Below are positions 1 through 7,134 of a DNA stretch of 35,190 nucleotides, one piece after another. The notes beneath the pieces are model-generated. The model was not told the DNA's origin and did not search any database. It saw only the letters and a list, made by a program, of their open reading frames with translations. The stretch's first letter is position 1. Each line of letters opens with the position of its first letter. Both the position numbers and the translations under genes were made by a program. This DNA is from Novosphingobium rosa NBRC 15208 (lineage in GTDB: Bacteria > Pseudomonadota > Alphaproteobacteria > Sphingomonadales > Sphingomonadaceae): the NCBI RefSeq assembly GCF_001598555.1, contig NZ_BCZE01000074.1, positions 1-35,190 of the forward strand, given 5' to 3'.

Positions 1-10
1 TAAGCTGCAT

Positions 11-60
11 CGGGCATGGTGGGCCTTATGGGGCCAGCCTGGGTTCACCATGCCCGTTGT
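11..60 (+). terminator. Intrinsic terminator upstream of sucA
   Basis: A perfect 11-bp inverted repeat (CGGGCATGGTG at 11-21, its complement at 46-56) encloses an inner GGCC/GGCC pairing (22-25 with 32-35) and is followed by the T-rich run TTGTTTGATT. The window opens with TAA, which may be the stop codon of a gene lying off the left edge. The likely role is to end that upstream transcript before the sucA unit. No promoter between it and sucA was convincing. Confidence 0.7.
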
Positions 61-161
61 TTGATTGAAGGCATGTCTCGCGCCTGCCCCATCCGGGGGC
101 CCGCCGCGACAGATGATTGAATGAAGTGCCGGAGCGGACCGGCGCGTGGAAGGTGATTCCC

Positions 162-3011
162 ATGGGTAATGAAAGCCACGATTTTCTTCCCGATATGGCG
201 CAGGAGCCCCCTCAGGCAGGGCCGAGCTGGCAGCGCAAGGGCTGGCCTCTGGTCGGCGGCGATGCCGAGGATGAGCTGACCCGCGCTCTGGACCCCACCA
301 CTCTGAAAGCCGCGATCAAGGAAGCCGCCAAGAAGGCCGGCACCCAGGTCAGCGAAGCTTCGGTGGAAGAGGCCGCCAGCGATGCGCTGCGCGCCGCCAT
401 GCTGATCCGCACCTATCGCGTGCGTGGCCATCTGGCCGCCGATCTCGACCCGCTGGGTCTCAACAACCGCAAGCTGCCCGCCGACCTCACGCCGGAGTAT
501 CACGGCTTCTCGGGCGCCGCGCTCGACAAGAAGGTCTATCTGGGCGGCGCGCTGGGCGTGCAATGGGCCACGGTCAATGAGATCGTCGCGATCCTGCGCC
601 AGAACTACTGCGGCAAGGTCGGCCTGGAATACATGCACATCGCCGACACGCAGGAGCGCAAGTTCCTGCAGGAACGCATGGAAGGCGCCGACAAGAGCAT
701 CGACTTCACCCCCGAAGGCAAGAAGGCCATTCTGGGCGCGGTGGTGCGCGGTGAGCAGTACGAGAAGTTCTGCGGCAAGAAGTGGGTCGGCACCAAGCGC
801 TTCGGCCTGGATGGTGGCGAGTCCATGATCCCTGCCCTGGAAGCCGTGATCAAGTATGGCGGCCAGCTGGGCGTCAAGGAGATCGTCTACGGCATGGCCC
901 ACCGTGGCCGCCTGAACGTTCTGGCGAACGTGATGGCCAAGCCCTACAAGGTGATCTTCCACGAATTCTCGGGCGGCACCGCCAACCCCGAGGATGTGGG
1001 CGGTTCGGGTGACGTCAAGTATCACCTCGGCACCAGCACCGACCGCGAATTCGACGGTACCAAGGTTCACATGAGCCTGATGCCCAACCCCTCGCATCTC
1101 GAAACCGTCGATCCCGTCGTGCTCGGCAAGACGCGCGCCTATCAGGTGCTGCGCGATGACATCGGCACCGATGTGGGCGCCGGCGCCAAGCACAAGCAGG
1201 TGCTGCCCGTGCTGATCCACGGCGATGCCGCCTTCGCGGGCCAGGGCATCGTGTGGGAATGCTTCGGCCTGTCGGGCGTGAAGGGGTATGACACCGGCGG
1301 TTGCATCCACTTCATCATCAACAACCAGATCGGCTTCACCACCTCGCCCCAGTTCTCGCGCGGCTCTCCGTATCCCTCGGATGTCGCCAAGGGCGTGCAG
1401 GCCCCGATCATCCATGTGAACGGGGACGATCCCGAAGCCGTGACCTTCGCCTGCAAGCTGGGCATGGACTATCGCCAGACCTTCGGCCGCGACATCGTGA
1501 TCGACATGTGGTGCTATCGCCGCTTCGGCCACAATGAAGGCGACGAGCCTTCGTTCACGCAGCCGCTGATGTATGCCAAGATCCGCCAGCATCAGCCGGT
1601 CAGCGAAATCTACGCTGCCCGCCTGCAGCAGGAAGGCGTGATCGACGCGGGCTTCCTGGGCGATCAGGTTTCGGCCTTCAACGCCCATCTCGAAGAGCAT
1701 TTCGAGGCCTCCAAGACCTACAAGTCGAATGAGGCGGACTGGTTCGGCGGCCGCTGGTCGGGCTTCACCAAGCCTGCCGACGCCGAAAGCGCGCGCCGCA
1801 ACGTACCCACCGGCATCGAGACCAAGCTGTTCGACAGCCTGGGCCGCACGCTGACCACCATCCCCGAAGGCCTGACCATCCACAAGACGCTGGGCCGCGT
1901 GCTGGATGCCAAGCGCGAGATGTTCACCAAGGGCGAAGGCTTCGACTGGGCAACCGCCGAGGCGCTGGCTTTCGGCTCGCTGGTGTCCGAGGGCTACTCC
2001 GTGCGCCTGTCGGGTCAGGACTCGGGCCGCGGCACCTTCTCGCACCGCCATGCGGTGTGGGTCGACCAGAATGACGAGCACAAGTATGTGCCCCTCACCA
2101 CGGTGCCGCATGGCCACTTCGAGGTGCATGACTCGACGCTGTCGGAATATGGCGTGCTGGGCTTCGAATATGGCTATGCCAGCGCCGATCCCAAGACGCT
2201 GGTGCTGTGGGAAGGCCAGTTCGGCGATTTCGCCAATGGCGCCCAGATCGTCATCGACCAGTACATCGCCTCGTCGGAATCGAAGTGGCTGCGCGCCAAC
2301 GGCCTCGTGATGCTGCTGCCCCATGGCTATGAAGGCCAGGGTCCGGAGCACTCGTCCGCCCGTCTGGAGCGCTATCTGCAGCTCTGCGCGGAAGACAACA
2401 TGCAGGTCTGCAACATCACCAGCCCTGCGAATTACTTCCACGTGCTGCGTCGCCAGATGCACCGCCAGTTCCGCAAGCCGCTGATCATCATGGCCCCCAA
2501 GAGCCTACTGCGCCATCCGCTGGCGAAGTCGGAGGCGCAGGAGTTCCAGGACGGTCACTTCAAGCGCATCCTGTCGGACCCCAAGGCCCCGGCGGATGCC
2601 GACACCAAGCGCGTCGTGCTCTGCTCGGGCAAGGTGGCTTTCGATCTGATGGAAGCGCGCGATGCCGCCGGCATCACCGACACGCAGATCGTCCGCATCG
2701 AGCAGATCTATCCCTTCCCCGGCGAGCCTCTCGCCGCGCGTCTGGCCAAGCTGCCTGCGCTGGAAGAGATCGTCTGGTGCCAGGAAGAGCCCAAGAACAA
2801 CGGTTCCTGGTTCTTCGTGGAGCCGCTGATCGAGGAAGCGGTCGAGGCCGCCGGCGCCAGGACGGGCCGTGCCCGTTACGCCGGTCGCAATGCCTCGGCC
2901 TCGCCCGCCACGGGTTCGGCCAAGCGCCACACGCTTGAGCAGGGCGCGCTGGTTGCCGATGCGCTGGGCCTGTCGGTCCGTTCGGAAATCCGCCGTCAGC
3001 AGAAGGGCTGA
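162..3011 (+). CDS. sucA: 2-oxoglutarate dehydrogenase E1 component
   Basis: Thiamine-diphosphate-dependent E1 subunit that decarboxylates 2-oxoglutarate and succinylates the lipoyl group of SucB in the TCA cycle. The predicted protein has 949 residues, close to the E. coli size of about 930. Family motifs are visible: HGDAAFAGQG at 353-362, NNQIGFTTSP from 387 and GHNEGDEP at 456-463, the last two in the thiamine-diphosphate/metal region. The frame is open back to a TTG at 117, but I chose the ATG at 162 because an AAGG-type ribosome binding site precedes it and MGNESHDF is a normal SucA beginning. sucB starts 67 bp downstream and lpdA follows, the usual complex order. The sucA stop codon is buried in a small hairpin. 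Confidence 0.96.
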   Translation: MGNESHDFLPDMAQEPPQAGPSWQRKGWPLVGGDAEDELTRALDPTTLKAAIKEAAKKAGTQVSEASVEEAASDALRAAMLIRTYRVRGHLAADLDPLGLNNRKLPADLTPEYHGFSGAALDKKVYLGGALGVQWATVNEIVAILRQNYCGKVGLEYMHIADTQERKFLQERMEGADKSIDFTPEGKKAILGAVVRGEQYEKFCGKKWVGTKRFGLDGGESMIPALEAVIKYGGQLGVKEIVYGMAHRGRLNVLANVMAKPYKVIFHEFSGGTANPEDVGGSGDVKYHLGTSTDREFDGTKVHMSLMPNPSHLETVDPVVLGKTRAYQVLRDDIGTDVGAGAKHKQVLPVLIHGDAAFAGQGIVWECFGLSGVKGYDTGGCIHFIINNQIGFTTSPQFSRGSPYPSDVAKGVQAPIIHVNGDDPEAVTFACKLGMDYRQTFGRDIVIDMWCYRRFGHNEGDEPSFTQPLMYAKIRQHQPVSEIYAARLQQEGVIDAGFLGDQVSAFNAHLEEHFEASKTYKSNEADWFGGRWSGFTKPADAESARRNVPTGIETKLFDSLGRTLTTIPEGLTIHKTLGRVLDAKREMFTKGEGFDWATAEALAFGSLVSEGYSVRLSGQDSGRGTFSHRHAVWVDQNDEHKYVPLTTVPHGHFEVHDSTLSEYGVLGFEYGYASADPKTLVLWEGQFGDFANGAQIVIDQYIASSESKWLRANGLVMLLPHGYEGQGPEHSSARLERYLQLCAEDNMQVCNITSPANYFHVLRRQMHRQFRKPLIIMAPKSLLRHPLAKSEAQEFQDGHFKRILSDPKAPADADTKRVVLCSGKVAFDLMEARDAAGITDTQIVRIEQIYPFPGEPLAARLAKLPALEEIVWCQEEPKNNGSWFFVEPLIEEAVEAAGARTGRARYAGRNASASPATGSAKRHTLEQGALVADALGLSVRSEIRRQQKG

Positions 3012-3025
3012 GCCTTCGGGCTCAG
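3008..3025 (+). promoter_or_regulatory. UUCG-tetraloop hairpin over the sucA stop codon
   Basis: CTGAGCC and GGCTCAG form a perfect 7-bp stem closed by a TTCG loop, a very stable RNA tetraloop. The sucA stop TGA (3009-3011) lies inside the left arm. What follows is TTCCTCC and not a T-run, so this does not look like a full terminator. By inference it may be a 3'-end stabiliser, a partial attenuator or a processing site that sets the ratio of E1 to E2/E3 message. Confidence 0.5.
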
Positions 3026-3078
3026 TTCCTCCTAACCGGCTTATCCAATTTTCCCGTCTGAAAGATCGGAATCCCATC

Positions 3079-4317
3079 ATGTCCACGGAAGTCAAAGTCC
3101 CCACGCTCGGCGAATCGGTCAGCGAAGCCACCATCGGCCAGTGGCTCAAGAAGCCCGGCGAGACCGTCGCGCTCGACGAGCCCATTGCCAGCCTCGAAAC
3201 CGACAAGGTTGCCGTCGATGTGCCCTCGCCCGTCGCGGGCGTGCTGGGCGCCCAGCTGTTCCCCGAGGGTGAGACCGTCACCGTCGGCACCGTGATCGCC
3301 ACGATCGAGGCCGGTGGCGCCGCTGCCGCGCCTGCCGCTGCTCCCGCCGCCGCGGCCCCTGCCCCGGCTGCCGCAGCTCCGGTCACCCCGGTGGCCCCCG
3401 CCGAGCCCGCCGCCGCCGAAAGCAGCGATCCGGCCGTGCTGAGCCCCGCCGTGCGCCGCGCGGTGCTGGAATACGGCATCGATCCGGCCACCATCAAGGG
3501 TTCGGGCAAGGACGGCCGCATCACCAAGGAAGACGTGGTTGCCGCAGCGCAAGCCAAGGCCGCCTCGCCTGCCACCGCTGCCGTCTCGGCTCCGGTTGCC
3601 GCGCCTGCCGGTAACGAGCGCCGCGAAGAGCGCGTCAAGATGACCCGCCTGCGCCAGACCATCGCCAAGCGTCTGAAGAGCGCGCAGGACACTGCTGCCC
3701 TGCTGACCACCTTCAACGACGTCGACATGTCGGCGGTGATGGAAGCGCGCAACAAGTACAAGGACAGCTTCGAGAAGAAGCATGGCGTGAAGCTGGGCTT
3801 CATGTCCTTCTTCGCCAAGGCCTCGTGCCTGGCGCTCAAGGACATTCCGGGCGTCAACGCGCAGATCGTCGGCGATGAGATCGTCTACTTCGATTACGTC
3901 GATCTCTCGGTCGCCGTCTCGGCCCCCTCGGGCCTGATGGTGCCGGTGGTGCGCAATGTCGACAAGATGTCCTTCGCCGACATCGAGAAGGCGATCGCCA
4001 ACTACGGCAAGGCTGCCAAGGAAGGTAAGCTGACCATGGAAGACATGAAGGGCGGCACCTTCACGATTTCCAACGGCGGCGTGTTCGGCGGCCTGATGTC
4101 GACCCCGATCATCAACCCGCCCCAGTCGGCCGTGCTCGGCCTGCACCGTATCGAGGACCGCCCGGTGGTCCGCAACGGCCAGATCGTGATCCGTCCGATG
4201 ATGTACATCGCCCTGTCCTACGATCACCGCCTGATCGACGGTCGCGAGGCCGTGACCGCGCTCAAGACCATCAAGGAAGCGATCGAAGACCCCAACCGTC
4301 TGCTGATCGACCTCTGA
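3079..4317 (+). CDS. sucB: Dihydrolipoyllysine-residue succinyltransferase (E2 of the 2-oxoglutarate dehydrogenase complex)
   Basis: Core E2 subunit that passes the succinyl group from lipoyl-lysine to CoA, giving succinyl-CoA. The protein has 412 residues in the expected order: an N-terminal lipoyl domain with the lipoylated lysine K43 in ETDKVAVD, an Ala/Pro-rich flexible linker (about 78-115), a peripheral-subunit-binding domain around SPAVRRAVLEYGID...GRITKEDV, and a C-terminal catalytic domain. SYDHRLIDG near the end holds the catalytic H383 and D387. The frame is open further upstream, but ATG 3079 is preceded by a GGAA site and begins the standard MSTEVKVPTLGES sequence. lpdA starts 20 bp after the stop. 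Confidence 0.97.
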   Translation: MSTEVKVPTLGESVSEATIGQWLKKPGETVALDEPIASLETDKVAVDVPSPVAGVLGAQLFPEGETVTVGTVIATIEAGGAAAAPAAAPAAAAPAPAAAAPVTPVAPAEPAAAESSDPAVLSPAVRRAVLEYGIDPATIKGSGKDGRITKEDVVAAAQAKAASPATAAVSAPVAAPAGNERREERVKMTRLRQTIAKRLKSAQDTAALLTTFNDVDMSAVMEARNKYKDSFEKKHGVKLGFMSFFAKASCLALKDIPGVNAQIVGDEIVYFDYVDLSVAVSAPSGLMVPVVRNVDKMSFADIEKAIANYGKAAKEGKLTMEDMKGGTFTISNGGVFGGLMSTPIINPPQSAVLGLHRIEDRPVVRNGQIVIRPMMYIALSYDHRLIDGREAVTALKTIKEAIEDPNRLLIDL

Positions 4318-4336
4318 GCGCTGGAAGGATAGAAGA

Positions 4337-5740
4337 ATGGCTGATTATCAGTACGACGTTCTCGTCATCGGCGCGGGCCCCGGCGGTTATGTGGCCGCCA
4401 TCCGTGCGGCGCAGCTCGGTCTGAAGACCGCCTGCGCCGAGGGCCGCGCCACGCTGGGCGGCACCTGCCTCAACGTGGGTTGCATTCCGTCCAAGGCGCT
4501 GCTGCACGGCTCGGAAATGTTCGAGGAGGTGGCGCATGGCGCCGCCGCCAAGTTCGGCGTGAAGACCACCGGCGTCGAGATCGACCTGCCCGTCCTGATG
4601 GGCGAGAAGGCCACCGCCGTGAAGGAACTGACCGGCGGCATCGAGTTCCTCTTCAAGAAGAACAAGATCGACTGGCTCAAGGGCTATGCGCAGTTCAAGG
4701 ACGCGCACACCGTCGAAGTGGCCGGCACGACCTACACCGCCAAGCATATCGTCATCGCCACGGGTTCGAGCGTTATGCCTCTGCCCAACGTGACCGTCGA
4801 CAATGACGCCGGGATCATCGTGGATTCGACCGGCGCTCTGGCGCTGGAGAGCATCCCCGAGCATCTGGTCGTCATCGGCGGCGGCGTGATCGGTCTGGAG
4901 CTGGGTTCGGTGTGGCGCCGTCTGGGTGCCAAGGTGACCGTGGTCGAGTTCCTCGATCAGCTGTTCCCCGGCATGGACGGCGATGTCCGCAAGGAAGCCG
5001 CCAAGATCTTCAAGAAGCAGGGCTTCGAGCTGAGGCTGTCGACCAAGGTCACCGGCGCTCAGGTCGAGGGCAAGACCGTCACGCTCGACATCGAGCCTGC
5101 CGCTGGCGGCGCTGCCGAGCAGCTCAAGGCCGACGCCGTGCTGGTGGCCATCGGCCGCCGCGCCAACACGGCTGGTCTGGGTCTGGAGAACATCGGTCTG
5201 GAGCTGAACGCGCGCGGTCAGATCGAAACCGATCATGACTTCCGCACCAAGGTCGATGGCGTCTGGGCGATCGGCGACGTGATCCCCGGCCCGATGCTCG
5301 CGCACAAGGCCGAGGACGAGGGCATTGCCGTTGCCGAGAACATCGCGGGCCTGACCGGTATCGTGAACCATGACGTGATCCCCGGCGTGGTCTACACCAC
5401 CCCCGAATTCGCGGGCGTGGGCCTGACCGAGGAAGCCGCCAAGGCTGCCGGTCACACGGTGAAGGTCGGCAAGTTCCCGATGCTGGCCAACAGCCGCGCC
5501 AAGACCAACCGCGAGCCCGAGGGCTTCGTGAAGATCATCGCCGACGCCACCACCGACCGCGTGCTGGGCGTGTGGTGCATCGCCAGCGTGGCTGGCACGA
5601 TGATCGCCCAGGCCGCGCAGGCCATGGAGTTCGGCGCGACGTCGGAAGACATCGCTTACACCTGCCACGCTCACCCGACCCACTCGGAAGCGATCAAGGA
5701 AGCGGCCATGGCCGTGCAGGGCAAGCCGATCCATATCTGA
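4337..5740 (+). CDS. lpdA: Dihydrolipoyl dehydrogenase (E3)
   Basis: FAD-dependent E3 that reoxidises dihydrolipoamide on SucB and reduces NAD+. The 467-residue protein has the N-terminal FAD-binding fingerprint GAGPGG (12-17), the redox disulfide C44/C49 in GGTCLNVGC, a second nucleotide-binding segment VIGGGVIGLELG for NAD, and the C-terminal HAHPTHSE segment with the active-site base H446 and E451. A GGAAGGA site lies just before the ATG. As third gene of the unit it presumably serves the 2-oxoglutarate complex. Whether it also serves pyruvate dehydrogenase cannot be told here. A strong hairpin follows. Confidence 0.97.
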   Translation: MADYQYDVLVIGAGPGGYVAAIRAAQLGLKTACAEGRATLGGTCLNVGCIPSKALLHGSEMFEEVAHGAAAKFGVKTTGVEIDLPVLMGEKATAVKELTGGIEFLFKKNKIDWLKGYAQFKDAHTVEVAGTTYTAKHIVIATGSSVMPLPNVTVDNDAGIIVDSTGALALESIPEHLVVIGGGVIGLELGSVWRRLGAKVTVVEFLDQLFPGMDGDVRKEAAKIFKKQGFELRLSTKVTGAQVEGKTVTLDIEPAAGGAAEQLKADAVLVAIGRRANTAGLGLENIGLELNARGQIETDHDFRTKVDGVWAIGDVIPGPMLAHKAEDEGIAVAENIAGLTGIVNHDVIPGVVYTTPEFAGVGLTEEAAKAAGHTVKVGKFPMLANSRAKTNREPEGFVKIIADATTDRVLGVWCIASVAGTMIAQAAQAMEFGATSEDIAYTCHAHPTHSEAIKEAAMAVQGKPIHI

Positions 5741-5755
5741 TCGGTCTTTCCGGCC

Positions 5756-5803
5756 AAAAACAGAAAGGGCGTTTCCGCACCGTGCGGAAACGCCCTTTTC
5801 TTA
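5756..5803. terminator. Intrinsic terminator of the suc-lpd unit, probably bidirectional
   Basis: A perfect 16-bp stem (AAAGGGCGTTTCCGCA at 5764-5779, complement at 5783-5798) has a 3-nt loop and runs into TTTTCTT on the + strand. On the - strand it is followed by a tract complementary to the A5 run at 5756-5760. It sits between the convergent lpdA and the small gene ending at 5811, so it can serve both. Confidence 0.85.
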
Positions 5804-5810
5804 TGCGGCT

Positions 5811-6239
5811 CTAGGGGGCGCGCATCTCGCCTTTGGCGATCTTGTCAGCATCGCTGCCGGGCGGCGCTTCGGGGATTTTCGACAGGTCGATGTAATAGAC
5901 CGGCGGCGGCGCATAACCGCCCTTGATGCACAGCCCCGTGCAGGGCGGCCCGCCATACATGTCAGGCGCTTTCAGAGGCCCGCCGCGTGTCGAAGCCGGA
6001 TCGTTTGGGTCGTCGCTGGCGGAGGGGATGCGGTAGCGCGGGCTGTTGTCCGGCGCGCAGACCACGATGGCCTTGTTGAACGGATCTTCCGCCGGGCAAT
6101 CGGCGCGGTGCTGGCCGGGGTGCGCGAGGCGGCGTTCCTCCTCCATCATCTCCCGCACGCGGCCTGGTGGCGCCTCCTGCGCATACGCCGCGCCGGGGCC
6201 GATCAGCAGGAGCAATGGCAGGGCGTGCCTTGAGCGCAT
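5811..6239 (-). CDS. Exported protein of unknown function with four cysteines
   Basis: I do not recognise a named family. The 142-residue product starts with a clear signal peptide: MRSRH, a hydrophobic run LPLLLLIGPGAA, and a likely cleavage at AYA before Q21. It is therefore probably periplasmic or secreted. The mature part is proline-rich and has four cysteines, C48, C61, C100 and C104, the last two in PPCTGLC; by spacing they could form disulfides. There is no transmembrane segment after the signal peptide. No Shine-Dalgarno sequence is evident before the ATG. The gene is divergent from the desaturase homologue (124 bp gap) and convergent with lpdA. Confidence 0.65.
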   Translation of the reverse strand: MRSRHALPLLLLIGPGAAYAQEAPPGRVREMMEEERRLAHPGQHRADCPAEDPFNKAIVVCAPDNSPRYRIPSASDDPNDPASTRGGPLKAPDMYGGPPCTGLCIKGGYAPPPVYYIDLSKIPEAPPGSDADKIAKGEMRAP

Positions 6240-6332
6240 GGCTTGAGGTTAAACGGACATTGTGACCCAATCTGGGCGGTGACGTGAGCATCGGATTCCC
6301 AAGCCGAAGGCCACCGGTTCGCGCTGTGCGCT

Positions 6333-6356
6333 TTGTTAACCAGCCTCGCCTAGAAC
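6333..6356 (+). promoter_or_regulatory. Candidate promoter of the desaturase homologue, perhaps giving a leaderless mRNA
   Basis: TTGTTA (6333-6338) and CCTAGAAC (6349-6356) resemble the alphaproteobacterial pattern TTGaCgS then GCTANAWC with a 10-14 nt gap. The match to the -10 part is 7 of 8. The ATG at 6364 lies only about 8 bp beyond, so transcription would begin at or next to the start codon. This fits the absence of a ribosome binding site. It is a pattern match only. Confidence 0.35.
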
Positions 6357-6363
6357 GGGCGGC

Positions 6364-7134
6364 ATGGATGTGTTCTATGCCTTTCTGCCGCAGCTGGTGG
6401 TCGTGCTTGTCCTGCTGCTGATCGAGCAGCGTAAGGGGCAGGCGCCGCATGACGGCTGGCGCAACCTGCAGGCAACCTTGCTGCAGATCGGGTCGGTCGT
6501 GCTGCTGGTGCCGTTGCTGCGCGGCTGGACGGGGCCTGCACTGCTCGATGGCGCGCATCTGCCCTTCTGGGCCGGGTTTCTGATCTTTTTCGTGGTGCGT
6601 GACGGGCTGGAATGGCTGTTTCATGTCGCCCAGCACCGCATTCCCTTCCTCTGGGCGATGCATTCGCTGCATCACTCGGACCCGAACATGAGCGCGCTGA
6701 CCACCCAGCGCCACTACTGGGCCGATCCGCTCATCAAGCAGGTGACGATCTGGTCGGCCACGCTGATGGTGATCACGCCAACGGCGGCAATCTATGCCGC
6801 TTTCGGCATCGCCAGCCTGTGGAATTTCTTCGCCCATGCCGATCTGCCGATCAACTTCGGGCGGTGGTCATGGGTGCTCAACAGCCCGGCCTATCACCGG
6901 CGCCACCATTCCACGCAGCCAGAGCATTACGACCAGAATTTCGCGGCGGTGCTGCCGATCTTCGATCTGCTCTGCGGCTTCTATCGCCGCCCCGAGGGCA
7001 GGCCCGCCACCGGCATGCCCCGGCGCCCGCAGTCGCTGGGCGAGATGCTGATCTGGCCGCTGATCTGGAACAAGCCCCGCGTGGCTGAGGAGAAGCGGGA
7101 CGCCCCCGCCTCAGCCCCCCACCTTCAGGCCTGA
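6364..7134 (+). CDS. Sterol desaturase / fatty acid hydroxylase superfamily membrane protein
   Basis: Integral membrane di-iron oxygenase homologue of 256 residues. The histidine clusters that bind the iron pair in this superfamily are all visible: HVAQH (H87, H91), HSLHH (H100, H103, H104) and HRRHH (H178, H181, H182), with an extra FFAHAD between the last two. Hydrophobic segments cover about residues 5-22, 36-52, 64-80 and 133-160. Substrates in the superfamily include sterols, fatty acids, carotenoids and sphingolipid precursors. The sequence alone does not choose among them, although sphingolipid or hopanoid modification would fit a sphingomonad. The last 24 bp overlap the 3' end of the convergent peptidase gene. 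Confidence 0.85.
   Translation: MDVFYAFLPQLVVVLVLLLIEQRKGQAPHDGWRNLQATLLQIGSVVLLVPLLRGWTGPALLDGAHLPFWAGFLIFFVVRDGLEWLFHVAQHRIPFLWAMHSLHHSDPNMSALTTQRHYWADPLIKQVTIWSATLMVITPTAAIYAAFGIASLWNFFAHADLPINFGRWSWVLNSPAYHRRHHSTQPEHYDQNFAAVLPIFDLLCGFYRRPEGRPATGMPRRPQSLGEMLIWPLIWNKPRVAEEKRDAPASAPHLQA

Noticed and set aside
45..2462. 805-residue open frame antisense to sucA
   Set aside because: sucA is certain and its GC-rich third positions keep the antisense frame open. The translation has low-complexity His/Gly/Ala composition and no family features.
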